Below, in pieces: positions 43,004 through 54,037 of a stretch of DNA of 64,000 nucleotides (positions within the stretch are counted from its first letter, which is position 1; each line of letters starts with the position of its first letter). The notes under the pieces are model-generated. The model saw nothing but the letters and a program-made list of their open reading frames with translations. It was not told where the DNA came from and searched no databases. Origin of the DNA: Actinopolymorpha cephalotaxi (lineage in GTDB: Bacteria; Actinomycetota; Actinomycetes; Propionibacteriales; Actinopolymorphaceae). The position numbers were made by a program, and so were the translations under genes. The DNA lies in NCBI RefSeq assembly GCF_013408535.1, contig NZ_JACBZA010000001.1, positions 3,370,850 through 3,434,849 on the forward strand, given 5' to 3'.

Positions 43004-43007
<4 letters not shown>
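41208..43007 (-). CDS. ABC exporter subunit with intact Walker motifs and a degenerate signature
   Basis: 599 residues: six membrane segments (about 35-310), then a nucleotide-binding domain. Walker A GASGAGKST and Walker B VILDEATAMLDP are complete, and the H-loop reads AIAHRLH. The signature motif is LDAGQ instead of LSGGQ. The partner encoded by the preceding gene has the reverse pattern, so only one of the two ATP sites of the heterodimer should be fully active, as in TM287/288-like exporters. The start overlaps the partner's stop (ATGA at 43004-43007). Substrate unknown, probably hydrophobic drugs or peptides. Confidence 0.88.
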
Positions 43008-44803
<1,796 letters not shown>

Positions 44804-44906
44804 AGGCCCGGCACCGCGGCATCAACCTGCGACCCTGACGTGAACGACATGCGGTCATGATCCCAAGAACACGGCTCCTCGCACGCCCCCCGGTCTGGGC
44901 CACGAC

Positions 44907-45725
44907 CTACTGGCCGGCCAGCTTGGCTACGACGGGAGCGAGGGTCTCGGCGAAGTCGGCACCGAAGACGAAGTAGGAGAAGCCGATCTCCTCCCGCCGA
45001 CGCTGGATCTCCTCGGCCGCCGCGGCAGGGTCGCTCGGGAGTGCCGCCAGGGAGTCCGCCGCGTGAAGCGAGGCAGGGTCGGTGCCGGGCGGCGCCATGA
45101 ACGGTGCGACGTTGTCGCCGATCACCGCCACGTGCTGGGAGAGTTCGACGTCTCGTTCGGGGCGGAAGTCGCGTACGAGCCGGGTGATCTCGGCCCGGTC
45201 GTCCCCTGGCATCAGTGCGAACGTGACCGTGTCCGCGACCTCGGCCGCCAGTGCCTGGGCCTTCGATCCGCGTACGGCCATCACCACAGGTGTGTGCAGG
45301 TCGGGGCCGTCGAGATCTCGCAGCGTCGTGATGGTGTCACGCACCTGGGCCAGCCGCTCTCTCGGCGGGACGACGGGCAGTCCCAGGTCCTCGATGCCGG
45401 GCCTGCCGACGCCGATGCCCATCTCGAACCGCCCCTCGGTGAGCACCGACAGCGAGTGCGCCTCCCACGCCGTGTGGAAACTCTGCCGCAGCGCGGAGGC
45501 ATACACCCAGGTGCCCACCCGCAGGTCGGCAAGGCCGGCCGCGACGGCCAGGGTGGGCCCGGGCGCCGGCTGCCATCGCGGGACGTCTGGCATCAGCAGC
45601 GTCGAGTAGCCGCTGGCGGCGATCCGGCGCACCCGGTCCCGCCACGTCGGCAGGTCGGTTCTGATTGGGGCGACCACCCCGAATCGGAACGGTCGGGTGC
45701 CGCCGCGCGTCGTCGGATGAGTCAT
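44907..45725 (-). CDS. Luciferase-like (LLM) F420-dependent oxidoreductase
   Basis: 272 residues of the bacterial-luciferase-like TIM-barrel family. It starts FRFGVVAPIRTDLPTWRDR and has PTLAVAAGLADLRVGTWV, RFEMGIGVGRPGIEDLGLP and a C-terminal IGFSYFVFGADFAETLAPVV, all typical of actinobacterial F420-dependent LLM proteins such as the Rv2161c-type group. GAAAGGAC precedes the ATG at 45725; an upstream start is less likely. It reduces or oxidises an unknown substrate with deazaflavin F420. Confidence 0.82.
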   Translation of the reverse strand: MTHPTTRGGTRPFRFGVVAPIRTDLPTWRDRVRRIAASGYSTLLMPDVPRWQPAPGPTLAVAAGLADLRVGTWVYASALRQSFHTAWEAHSLSVLTEGRFEMGIGVGRPGIEDLGLPVVPPRERLAQVRDTITTLRDLDGPDLHTPVVMAVRGSKAQALAAEVADTVTFALMPGDDRAEITRLVRDFRPERDVELSQHVAVIGDNVAPFMAPPGTDPASLHAADSLAALPSDPAAAAEEIQRRREEIGFSYFVFGADFAETLAPVVAKLAGQ

Positions 45726-45892
45726 CGTTCTTGTCCTTTCAGGACCAACCGTGGGAGGGGCCGTGTTTCGAAGATCTGTCACTCTGCTCGGACGAACTCA
45801 TACCCAAGACCGGCGTGCCCACCGAAACTCATCGGAGGAGTGCCAGAATTCCTCGGCGGCATGCTCGCACGAAGCCAGGTAGCGTGCGGCGG

Positions 45893-46384
45893 ATGAGCGT
45901 TCCCGACTCCTCACCCGAGCAGTACGCGAGAACCCTGCCCCGCAAGCGGATGGGAGCAGGCGTGTTGCTCCTGGATCCGGACGGCCGCGTCCTCCTCGTG
46001 GAGCCCACGTACAAGGATCACTGGGAGGTTCCTGGCGGTGTCGTGGAGGCCGACGAGTCGCCGAACGAAGCCGCGCGGCGCGAGCTGAAGGAGGAACTCG
46101 ATCTCAGTCAGCCGTTGGGCCGCCTCCTGGCCGTCGACTGGGTACCACCGCAGGAGGGCCGGACCGAGGGCCTGATGATGATCTTCGACGGCGGCGTGGT
46201 GCCGCCCGCTGTCGCCGCGGAGATATCCGTACCCGCGGAGGAACTTCGCGGGTGGGCGTTCTGCTCTCCCCAGGAGGCGGCTGTCCGGCTGTCGCCGCTG
46301 CTGGCCAGGCGGGTGTCGGCGTGTGTGGCCGCACGAGAAACCGGATCGGTTGCCTACCTGGAAGACGGTCAGCTGGTGACCTAG
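45893..46384 (+). CDS. Nudix hydrolase
   Basis: 163 residues. The Nudix box is GGVVEADESPNEAARREL followed by KEELDL; the residues that bind metal (REx2EE) are present, with Asp where the consensus has Gly near the end. It cleaves a nucleoside diphosphate linked to another group, with the actual substrate unknown. The ATG at 45893 lies close after a weak purine stretch. Thirty bases separate it from the next gene on the same strand. Confidence 0.83.
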   Translation: MSVPDSSPEQYARTLPRKRMGAGVLLLDPDGRVLLVEPTYKDHWEVPGGVVEADESPNEAARRELKEELDLSQPLGRLLAVDWVPPQEGRTEGLMMIFDGGVVPPAVAAEISVPAEELRGWAFCSPQEAAVRLSPLLARRVSACVAARETGSVAYLEDGQLVT

Positions 46385-46414
46385 TGGGTGACTCCCTTAC
46401 GCGATGATGGTGCG

Positions 46415-46774
46415 ATGCCTGAACGACACTCGCGGACCGTACCCGGAGGGCGAGCCTTCTACCTGACCGAACGCCTGTGGGAGCTGGCCGCCGTCCTGCC
46501 GGTCGAGTCGGTGCCGATCGACGCCATCAAGGAGTTCGACCAGGACTGCTGGTTCGGCGGTGGTCCGGTCACCTGCCGCATGGTCGCCCGCCATGCGGGC
46601 CGCATCCAGCAGGCTGATCTCACGTACCCGGTGATCCTTTCGGCGGACGGCCGCCTGATGGACGGCGGGCACAGGATCGCGAAGGCGTGGCTCAGCGGCG
46701 CGACCACCGTCGATGCGGTCCGGTTCAGCGTCGATCCCGAACCGGACTACATCGAACGAGACACCGCTACCTGA
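46415..46774 (+). CDS. Small ParB-nuclease-like hypothetical protein
   Basis: 119 residues. The segment TYPVILSADGRLMDGGHRIA, then KAWLSGATTVDAVRF, resembles the ParB/sulfiredoxin-type core (DGxHRxxA). Proteins of this length with that motif are usually called ParB-like but are not linked to chromosome partition. The ATG at 46415 was chosen because the residues upstream overlap the tail of the Nudix gene. Function unknown. Confidence 0.6.
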   Translation: MPERHSRTVPGGRAFYLTERLWELAAVLPVESVPIDAIKEFDQDCWFGGGPVTCRMVARHAGRIQQADLTYPVILSADGRLMDGGHRIAKAWLSGATTVDAVRFSVDPEPDYIERDTAT

Positions 46775-46841
46775 GCGTTTTCCCTTCCAGGCAACGAGTC
46801 TGGCCTTCAGCAGCGCCGCTGGCTCAGGCGCATGGGTCCGG

Positions 46842-47267
46842 TCACGGCTGTTTCACACAGCATCCGTCAGCCGGCCGCTGGTGGAACAGGTCGAGTCCGG
46901 CACGCAGCTCATCCGTGTGCGGCAAGGTCTCCAGGGCCTCAACGGAAATCCAGGCGGCCTCCTCCGTCGACCCGCCGACCTCGTGTCGGAGTTCCCCGCC
47001 GACGACGTGCACCTCGTACAGGACGGACACCTGGTGAGTAGCGGTGCTGCTCCACACGTGGGACCGCACCCCGAGCAGGCTGCCGACCCGCACGGCGTAT
47101 CCGGTCTCTTCCTCGACCTCCCGGACCACGCCGTCGACCGGATGTTCGCCGAAGTCGACCCCGCCTCCGGGCAACGACCACCGCGGGTCGCCACCCGCAA
47201 ACCGGATCAGCAGGATCCGGCCCTCGTCAATGCACACGCCATACGCACCGACCCGTACGCTCTGCAT
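46842..47267 (-). CDS. Nudix hydrolase (second)
   Basis: 141 residues beginning MQSVRVGAYGVCIDEGRILL, with the canonical Nudix box GGGVDFGEHPVDGVVREVEE and then ETGY. The fold is complete and all catalytic residues are present. Not closely similar to the Nudix protein encoded at 45893. Divergent from the phosphotransferase at 47388. Confidence 0.85.
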   Translation of the reverse strand: MQSVRVGAYGVCIDEGRILLIRFAGGDPRWSLPGGGVDFGEHPVDGVVREVEEETGYAVRVGSLLGVRSHVWSSTATHQVSVLYEVHVVGGELRHEVGGSTEEAAWISVEALETLPHTDELRAGLDLFHQRPADGCCVKQP

Positions 47268-47387
47268 GGCGTCATCCTGCCAGGCAACACGGTTCCGGAT
47301 TCGAGCGGCGTGGTTTCCCGACAGGAAATGGAGTGGCGCGAACCCTGGTCCGCTGGAAGTCTCGCCTCACGGGAAGGAGCCGCACTC

Positions 47388-48161
47388 GTGAGCGAGCTAC
47401 CAGGTGGCCGGATCAACAAGGTTGTCCGTGTCGGCGACACGGTTCGGCGACGGCCTCCCGGGCGCCCTGACGAAGCCCAGGCATTGCTGAACCACTTCGA
47501 ACACCATGGCTGGACAGGTGCTCCTCGCTTCCTCGGCGTGGACGACGAGGGCCGTCAGATACTGAGCTACGTTCCTGGCTGGGTTCCCCTGCCCAGATTG
47601 ACCCGGCAGCCTGCCGACCGCCTGGTCGCCCCTCCTGGCGTGTGGTCGGACGAGAGCCTTGCCGGGATCGCCAGGCTCGTACGGGAGTTCCACGACCTCA
47701 CCGCCGGTACGCCGTTCGCGGAGGACGAGGAGACCCGTTGTCACAACGACCTGACCCCGAACAACACCGTCTTCGCCGACACCGGCAACGGAACCTACCG
47801 TCCGGTGGCGTTCATCGACTGGGACGACTCGACTCCCGGGCCCCGCATCCACGATGTGGCTGACATCTGCTGGACCTATCCCTCGGCGCGATTCGCACCG
47901 GACCGGCCTGAACCAAGGGCGATGGGCAGGCTGATGCGGCTGATGTGCGACGCCTACGGGCTCGCCGACTGCTCAGAGCTGATCACGACCATCCTGGACC
48001 GCCACGACGGGACCTGGCGCGGAATCGCAGACCTCGCCGACGCCGGACACCCCGGCTACCAACTGCTGCGGGAACTGGGCGCGGTGGAGTCCGGACGTGC
48101 CGACCACGAGTGGACGACGACACATCGCGCGGAGCTTGAACGCGCACTCCGGGACGGCTAG
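47388..48161 (+). CDS. Aminoglycoside-phosphotransferase-fold kinase (second)
   Basis: 257 residues. The catalytic loop is RCHNDLTPNNTVF (HxDxxxxN) and the metal site AFIDWDDSTPGPRIHDVAD. The N-lobe is short (GRINKVVRVGDTVRRRP). The GTG at 47388 has GGGAAGGAG at ideal spacing; an ATG 60 bases upstream is possible but poorly spaced. Substrate unknown. Confidence 0.78.
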   Translation: MSELPGGRINKVVRVGDTVRRRPPGRPDEAQALLNHFEHHGWTGAPRFLGVDDEGRQILSYVPGWVPLPRLTRQPADRLVAPPGVWSDESLAGIARLVREFHDLTAGTPFAEDEETRCHNDLTPNNTVFADTGNGTYRPVAFIDWDDSTPGPRIHDVADICWTYPSARFAPDRPEPRAMGRLMRLMCDAYGLADCSELITTILDRHDGTWRGIADLADAGHPGYQLLRELGAVESGRADHEWTTTHRAELERALRDG

Positions 48162-48182
48162 GGCCGAGGCCAGCCGCGGCGT

Positions 48183-49415
48183 TCACACCGGTCGAGGGAC
48201 GACGTCCAGGCCGGCGGGGCCGTTGACGATGAACGACTGCAGGCGGACAGGCCGTTCTCCGGGACAGGCGAGAACCAGGTCGGGCAACTGTCGGAACAAC
48301 GTCGACAGGGCAACCTCCGCCTCCAGTCGTGCGAGGTGTGCTCCCAGGCAGAAGTGCGGGCCGTGGCCGAACGCGAGATGCGCCTTGCTGGTCCGGGTGG
48401 GGTCGAAACGCTCCGCGCAGTCCGGGTGGATTTCCGGATCGCGCCCGGCGGCAGCGAAGGCGATGATGATCGCGTCTCCCTTACGGATCAGCACATCCTC
48501 GCCGAGGTCGATGTCCTCCACGGCGAAGCGCAACGGCACGTGCATGACCGGTCCGTCGTAACGCAGTGTCTCCTCGACGATGTCCTGCCAACTCGTGATC
48601 CCCTCGCGGATCCGGTCGAGATTCTCAGGGTGGGTGAGCACGGCGTGGACGGCGTTGGTGATCAGATTGACGGTCGTTTCGTAGCCGGCGCCGACCATGA
48701 GGAAGAGCGTGTCGAGGAGCACCGGATCAGGCATCGGCTCCTCGTCGGTGAAGGACGGGAGGAGCAGGTCGCTGGTCAGATCGGCGGCCGGATGCCTTCT
48801 CTTGTACGCGAGCAACTCGGTGAGCCGGTCGTGGAGTTCGGTCTGAACGGTCAGCGCACTGCCCTCGTCGACCGACGGATCCAGAGTGGCGTCGATCGCG
48901 GTGCCGATCCTTCGCCGCAGGTGATGCGGAACGCCGAACAGGTCGCAGACAACGGTCATCGCCAGCGGAAGAGCCAGGGCCTGCCGCACGTCGACGGCCG
49001 TACCCGGTGGCAGGGCGGCGAGTGCCTCGACCAGACGGTCCGCGGTCGCCTGGACCCGCGGCCGTAGCTGCTCGACCCGTCGCGGCGAGAACGACCCGGC
49101 GATCCGACGCCGGGATCTACGGTGTTCCTCGCCGTAGGCGTTGAAGAAGTTCTGCTGCAAGGCAAGAGGAGCAAGCGACCACCCCTCTGGCGCGGTGGCC
49201 ATACCGGGCCAGTGCCGGCGCGGGTCGCGCGAGACCCGCGGATCCCCGGTCAGCGCCTGAATGACGCTGTGCCGGGTGACCGACCATGCGCGGACCGTTC
49301 CCGGAAGTTCGACGAGAACCGCGGCGCCCGCGGCGCGCAACGCGTCGGCCTCGGCGTGGGTCGCCCGGCCTGTGGGATCGAGAACGTGAAGCCTGGGAGC
49401 GAACGATGACGACAC
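48183..49415 (-). CDS. Cytochrome P450
   Basis: About 410 residues, standard for an actinobacterial soluble P450. The I-helix motif is GAGYETT, the K-helix ExxR is EETLR, and the haem loop AFGHGPHFCLGAHLAR contains the axial cysteine. It hydroxylates or couples a small molecule with electrons from a ferredoxin not seen in this window. The GTG at 49415 was chosen because it gives the usual N-terminal length; residues upstream are Arg/Pro-rich and unlikely to be part of the protein. The 22 bases between its stop and the phosphotransferase stop leave no room for other genes. Confidence 0.87.
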   Translation of the reverse strand: MSSSFAPRLHVLDPTGRATHAEADALRAAGAAVLVELPGTVRAWSVTRHSVIQALTGDPRVSRDPRRHWPGMATAPEGWSLAPLALQQNFFNAYGEEHRRSRRRIAGSFSPRRVEQLRPRVQATADRLVEALAALPPGTAVDVRQALALPLAMTVVCDLFGVPHHLRRRIGTAIDATLDPSVDEGSALTVQTELHDRLTELLAYKRRHPAADLTSDLLLPSFTDEEPMPDPVLLDTLFLMVGAGYETTVNLITNAVHAVLTHPENLDRIREGITSWQDIVEETLRYDGPVMHVPLRFAVEDIDLGEDVLIRKGDAIIIAFAAAGRDPEIHPDCAERFDPTRTSKAHLAFGHGPHFCLGAHLARLEAEVALSTLFRQLPDLVLACPGERPVRLQSFIVNGPAGLDVVPRPV

Positions 49416-49810
49416 GGTGCGCGCCTGACAGGTGGGTACGTGAGGACGTTCCGTCGATTCGCCCCAGGTGGGGTTGCCCCGCGGCAACGGAAGCAGTGAT
49501 GCCAACCCCTCCCGTTCTACGCGCGTCGTCCGTGCGATGGCAAGGGTTCCGACCCGCCGACCACACCGGCGTACGAACAGCTGCCGGCACGGGTCACACC
49601 TGGCGTGCATTTCGTCGGGAGGAGGCGGAATTATCTGATCGTTTCCGCGCGTACGCGGCCGGAACCGGCGTACTGCGGCTCGGAGGCTGTGTGGATGGCC
49701 AACCTGGCCGAACTCATGCGCAGGCGGCCACGCGCCCGGAAGTACGATGAACGATCTCCAACGGCGGAGCACCATGCCCAAGACGCCAACGACGACAGGA
49801 CTGACGTCTC
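49416..49810. other. Spacer of about 395 bases with no convincing gene
   Basis: Lies between the divergent P450 and oxidoreductase genes. All frames give Arg/Pro-rich shadow reading only. It should hold both promoters. No palindrome or repeat stands out. Confidence 0.4.
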
Positions 49811-51040
49811 GTGACGACACCCTCATCGACCACCGCGGCGGCCACAGCTGCGTCGGGCCGGACCGATGCTCCCACTCGTGCGCTGATCATCGGCTGCGGC
49901 GTGATCGCCGTCCTGCACGCCGAGGTGCTCACCCAGCACTCTGAGTTCACCGTGACCGCACTGGTGGACGTCGACAGGGCCGCTTCGAAGCGGCTTGCTC
50001 AGAGGGTGGTCGAGCTCGGCGCCGAGGAACCCGTCGTCTACGGCTCGATCGCGGAGGCAGTCGAATCCGGCACGGTGGACCTGGCCGTCATCTGCACACC
50101 CAGTGGCTACCACATCGACAACGCCCTCGAGGTGATCGACGCCGGTCTGCACGTGGTGATCGAGAAGCCGCTGGACGTGTCGGTCGCGAAGAGCCGCGAG
50201 TTCGCCGAGCGCGTCGCGCGGGCCGAGAAGGCCGGTCAGGTCGTCTCGGTGATCAGCCAGCATCGCTTCGACCCGGGCAGTGCGCTGATCCGTCAGGCGA
50301 TCGAGGACGGCAGGTTCGGCCGGATCACCTCCGCGGTGGCCAGCATGGCGTGGTATCGCAGCCAGGGCTACTACGACTCCGGTGACTGGCGCGGCACCTG
50401 GGCGCTGGACGGCGGCGGCGCGGTGATGAACCAGGGAATCCACACCCTCGACCTGCTGCGCTGGTTCTGTGGCCGGCCGGTCGAGGTCTACGCGCACTTC
50501 GGCCAGCTGAACCACGAACGGATCGAGATCGAGGACACCGCGACCGCCACCGTACGGTTCGAGTCCGGGACCCTCGCGGTCATCCACATGACGACCGCCG
50601 CCTACCCCGGGCTGACCGCACGGCTGCAGGTGCACGGATCACTGGGCTCGGCGATCCAGGACAACGACGTGTTGCGCTACTTCCACGCCGGTGACGGTGA
50701 GGTGTCGGACAACCTCCGCGAGGCGAAGACCATCGGCAACCAGATCGAGGCAGTGCTCGGACTCCCGGCAGGTGGCGACGAGTTCGCCGGCAGCCGCAAC
50801 CAGGCGGACGCCTTCGCCGCGGGCCACACCCGCCAGTACGACGACATCGCCGCCGCGATTCGTGAGCACAGGCAGCCGTTGGTCACGACCGAGGAGGCGC
50901 TGCTGTCGCTGGCGCTGGTGCGTTCGATGTATGTGTCGGCCACTCTCGGCGCGCCGGTGAACTTCGAGGACGTCCTGGATGGCAAGTACGACACCGTGAC
51001 CGTGTCCGTCCCTCAGGACGTTCAGGCCCACACCGCCTGA
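49811..51040 (+). CDS. Gfo/Idh/MocA-family oxidoreductase
   Basis: 409 residues. The N-terminal Rossmann fold has RALIIGCGVIAVLHAEVL, followed by the family's VICTPSGYHIDNALEVIDAG and the catalytic-loop motif VIEKPLDVS. The C-terminal domain includes GGGAVMNQGIHTLDLLRWF, with the conserved His of sugar dehydrogenases. It uses NAD(P) to oxidise or reduce a sugar, inositol or related compound. The GTG at 49811 was taken as start. A second member of the family lies at 52940. Confidence 0.85.
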   Translation: MTTPSSTTAAATAASGRTDAPTRALIIGCGVIAVLHAEVLTQHSEFTVTALVDVDRAASKRLAQRVVELGAEEPVVYGSIAEAVESGTVDLAVICTPSGYHIDNALEVIDAGLHVVIEKPLDVSVAKSREFAERVARAEKAGQVVSVISQHRFDPGSALIRQAIEDGRFGRITSAVASMAWYRSQGYYDSGDWRGTWALDGGGAVMNQGIHTLDLLRWFCGRPVEVYAHFGQLNHERIEIEDTATATVRFESGTLAVIHMTTAAYPGLTARLQVHGSLGSAIQDNDVLRYFHAGDGEVSDNLREAKTIGNQIEAVLGLPAGGDEFAGSRNQADAFAAGHTRQYDDIAAAIREHRQPLVTTEEALLSLALVRSMYVSATLGAPVNFEDVLDGKYDTVTVSVPQDVQAHTA

Positions 51041-51069
51041 GGATCCGTATCCGGCAAACCTCGGCGAGG

Positions 51070-51501
51070 TCAGGCCGCCAGTCTTTGAAGACGATCGCAG
51101 ACGAACGTGCACGTCTCGTACAACGTCTCGGTTGGGCCGGCCTTGACCGCACCGACCTCCAGCTTGGACGGCCACGCCTGTTCGAGGTAGTAGCTGGCCG
51201 CCGCCGTGCCGTCTGCGGCGTACATGCCCAGCGTGCAGTTCCTGCGGGCGGCCGCCGGGTCGCCTACCACCACAGCCGCGTGCCAGGTCCACAACGCGAG
51301 GTCGCTCGTCTGACCCCGCCTGAGGATCACGGTCGGCGGCAGGGGCTTGCCCAGCAGTTTCTGGTTGCCGGCCACCTGGTCGGCGGAGTCGATCGGCTCG
51401 ACCTCGCTCGTGATACCGACAAGCTCCGAGAACGAGGCGATGGTGTAGCCGTCCACGGTGATGGAGAACCGGGTGGCGGTCAGAACGTCGCTGGGTGGCA
51501 T
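51070..51501 (-). CDS. Orphan phage-tail-tube-like protein (gp19/eCIS tube family)
   Basis: 143 residues. The sequence follows the contractile-tail tube pattern: FSITVDGYTIASFSELVGIT, a loop with KLLGKPLPPTVILRRGQTSD, ALWTWHAAV, the central CTLGMYAADGTAAASYYLEQ, then AWPSKLEVGAVKAG and the C-terminal VCDRLQRL. In phages and extracellular contractile injection systems this protein stacks as hexamers inside the sheath. No sheath, baseplate, spike or ATPase gene is nearby. AAGGAGG lies just before the ATG, so it is well translated. Either a stray remnant or a tube protein working with genes elsewhere. Confidence 0.7.
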   Translation of the reverse strand: MPPSDVLTATRFSITVDGYTIASFSELVGITSEVEPIDSADQVAGNQKLLGKPLPPTVILRRGQTSDLALWTWHAAVVVGDPAAARRNCTLGMYAADGTAAASYYLEQAWPSKLEVGAVKAGPTETLYETCTFVCDRLQRLAA

Positions 51502-51522
51502 CGGGTGCCTCCTTGGGCCGGA

Positions 51523-51542
51523 TGTTCAACCATGCTTGAACA
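51523..51542. promoter_or_regulatory. Palindromic operator upstream of the tail-tube-like gene
   Basis: TGTTCAA and TTGAACA are perfect arms around CCATGC, about 22 bases upstream of the start codon. A MarR- or TetR-type dimeric repressor site is likely. The cognate regulator is not adjacent. Confidence 0.5.
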
Positions 51543-51640
51543 CTAGAACGCCAAGATCATCAACGGATGTGGAATTCGCATCCTCCCTTCGCGCCGCCCG
51601 ATGCCGAGGTGGCCTCTGTAGTGGCCGGTAGCCTGAGGCG

Positions 51641-52792
51641 ATGCCCGCCTATCCACTCACCTCCGCCCGTCGTGAGCACGTGATGGCTTTCCTGACCAGG
51701 CTCGCGGGACGGCCTTGCCGACTGGTGCGCGAACAGCCCCTCGGGCACGAGTGGGCTCCCACCACCCGCCTGGCTCTCGACACCGAGCTGCCCGGAATCG
51801 GTCACTCGGTCGTGGTCAAGACCCGCCGCGTGGAAGGCGAGGGCCACGGAGGTCCGGCCTACCTGCGACGAGAGGCAGCCGGTCTGTACACAGCCGAGGT
51901 GAGCGGAGTGGCCGCGCGGGTGATTCACGTCGACGATGACGCCGGCACAGTGATCGTGACGGATCTTGGCGAGTGGCCAAGCCTGCAGGACCTCCTGCTG
52001 GCGAACGACCCCGAATCCGCAGCGGCAGGCATGGTCGAGCTCGCGACCGCTGTCGGCCAGCTGCATGCGGCGACGCTCGGCCGAGGAGACGCTCACCAAC
52101 GAAACCTCGACGCATTCGCTGCGGACGTCGACACCGGCCAGAGCTACAGCCTCGACGGCGGCCATTGGGACGTTGTCGAGCAGGCCTGCACCGAACTCAG
52201 CCTGCCATCGGCGCGGCCGGCCCGAGACGACGTCGTAAGGATCCTCAAGCGGGTCGAGAATCCGGGCCCGCTCGGCGCCCTTACGCACATGGACCTCAAC
52301 CCGACCAACGTTCTGATCACCGATTCCGGCGCTCGCCTGGTCGACTTCGAGGGTTGCAGGTTCGGCCATCCCGGGATCGACGCCGCCTTCCTGCACTACC
52401 CTTTCCCGCACCACAGCACGCCCTGGGGCCTGCTGCCGGCGAAGGTCGTCGAGTCCGCCGACACGGCGTACCGATCCGCACTCGCTCACGGTGGGGCCGA
52501 ACCATTGCTCCACGACTACGCCCGGATGCTGGCCGACGGCGCAGCCATCACCCTGATCGGACGCATCACCCGACTGGTCATGGTCGCCCGTCCTGGCCAG
52601 TCCCGGCACGACAGCTGGCGTCGGCGAGGTCAGATCGTTCAGCAGATACGGACCTACACCCGACTGGCCGATCGAGCCGCACAACAATCAGCCTTCACGC
52701 GCTGGCTCCGAGCTCTGGAGGCCGCGATGACCGATCGATGGCCGGACGCCACCGACCCGCCACCGCCGCAGTTCCCCGCATTCGCCACCTGA
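51641..52792 (+). CDS. Aminoglycoside-phosphotransferase-fold kinase (third)
   Basis: 383 residues. The catalytic loop LTHMDLNPTNVLI (HxDxxxxN) and metal site RLVDFEGCRFGHPGIDAA are clear. The N-lobe has SVVVKTRRVEG with the ATP-binding Lys and YLRREAAGLYTAEVSG. It is longer than the other two kinases of this fold in the window, with an extra C-terminal helical part. The region between it and the next gene (about 150 bases) shows no gene. Substrate unknown. Confidence 0.76.
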   Translation: MPAYPLTSARREHVMAFLTRLAGRPCRLVREQPLGHEWAPTTRLALDTELPGIGHSVVVKTRRVEGEGHGGPAYLRREAAGLYTAEVSGVAARVIHVDDDAGTVIVTDLGEWPSLQDLLLANDPESAAAGMVELATAVGQLHAATLGRGDAHQRNLDAFAADVDTGQSYSLDGGHWDVVEQACTELSLPSARPARDDVVRILKRVENPGPLGALTHMDLNPTNVLITDSGARLVDFEGCRFGHPGIDAAFLHYPFPHHSTPWGLLPAKVVESADTAYRSALAHGGAEPLLHDYARMLADGAAITLIGRITRLVMVARPGQSRHDSWRRRGQIVQQIRTYTRLADRAAQQSAFTRWLRALEAAMTDRWPDATDPPPPQFPAFAT

Positions 52793-52939
52793 CATCTGAA
52801 GGACTCGGAGAGCCTCCATGATCGGGCGGTGGTGGCGGAGTGAAGCCTGCAGAAGGTTGATGATCGGCGGAGGCACGGGCACAGTGAGTCAAGCACCTGT
52901 CGGCGAACCACACCGAGTGCAACCGGATCGAGGTGAACC

Positions 52940-54001
52940 ATGAGTCTGCGGGTTCTGGTGGTCGGGCTGGGCAACATGGGCAGGTCACACGCGCTGGCCT
53001 ATGCCCGCATTCCGGAGTACGACGTGGTGGGCGTGTGCACCCGGCATGTGACCGACCTCGACCTGCCCGAGCCGCTCAAGGACGCGAAGCGGTTCACCAG
53101 TTACGAGCAGGCGCTGGCCGAGCTACGCCCGGACGTCGTCTCGATCAACACGCTGCCGGACACTCACGCCACCTACGCGATCCAGGCCATGGAGGCCGGC
53201 GCGCACGTCTTCGTGGAGAAGCCGCTTGCCGAGTCCGTCGAGTCGGCGCAAGCTGTGGTTGACACTGCTCGGCGTACCGGCCGGAAGCTGGTCGTCGGAT
53301 ACATCCTTCGCCGGCATCCGTCGTGGACGAGGTTCGTCGAGATCGCCCGTCAACTCGGCGCCCCGCTGGTGTTCCGGATGAACCTCAACCAGCAGTCCGA
53401 CGGGCAGACGTGGGACTGGCACAAGCGCCTGATGAGCAGCTTCCCACCGATCGTGGACTGCGGAGTGCACTACGTCGACGTGATGTGCCAGATGACGACC
53501 GCGAAGCCGGTACGCGTGCATGCCATCGGCGCCCGGCTCACCGACGAGGTGCCGCTGAACAACTACGGCATGCTGCAGGTCACCTTCGCCGACGGCTCGG
53601 TCGGATGGTACGAAGCCGGCTGGGGCCCGATGATGAGCGAGACCGCGTTCTTCGTCAAGGATGTCGTCGGGCCGAAGGGCTCGGTGTCGATCGTGATGGC
53701 CGAGGCCGGCGACGTCGCCGTCCGCTCCGACGACATCAACGCACACACAAAGACGAACCAGATCCTGTGGCACCACGCGGAGAAGTCCTCTGACGGGACG
53801 TACGACCTGCGTGACGAACGCATCGCCATGGCCGGCGAACCCGACCACGACGAGCTGTGCGAGAAGGAGCAACTGCATCTGCTCAAGGCGATCAACCACG
53901 ATCTCGACCTCGGCAGCGAAATGGACGACGCCGTCACGAGCCTGCGTATCGTGCTGGCCGCGGACGAGTCCATCGCCACCGGCCAGGTGGTCACCCTCTG
54001 A
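52940..54001 (+). CDS. Gfo/Idh/MocA-family oxidoreductase (second)
   Basis: 353 residues. The Rossmann motif is VLVVGLGNMGRSHALAYARI, the catalytic-loop motif FVEKPLAESVESA, and the conserved His block PPIVDCGVHYVDVMCQ. GAGGTG lies before the ATG. Close to the other oxidoreductase of the same family at 49811, but clearly not a recent duplicate. A role in sugar or polyol metabolism is likely. Confidence 0.85.
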   Translation: MSLRVLVVGLGNMGRSHALAYARIPEYDVVGVCTRHVTDLDLPEPLKDAKRFTSYEQALAELRPDVVSINTLPDTHATYAIQAMEAGAHVFVEKPLAESVESAQAVVDTARRTGRKLVVGYILRRHPSWTRFVEIARQLGAPLVFRMNLNQQSDGQTWDWHKRLMSSFPPIVDCGVHYVDVMCQMTTAKPVRVHAIGARLTDEVPLNNYGMLQVTFADGSVGWYEAGWGPMMSETAFFVKDVVGPKGSVSIVMAEAGDVAVRSDDINAHTKTNQILWHHAEKSSDGTYDLRDERIAMAGEPDHDELCEKEQLHLLKAINHDLDLGSEMDDAVTSLRIVLAADESIATGQVVTL

Positions 54002-54037
54002 CCCTCGACCGCTGCCGGCCGCTGTTAGCCTCGCGGG

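Noticed and set aside
51070-51501. Possible prophage around the tail-tube-like gene
   Set aside because: No integrase, capsid, terminase, sheath or lysis genes within the flanking region.
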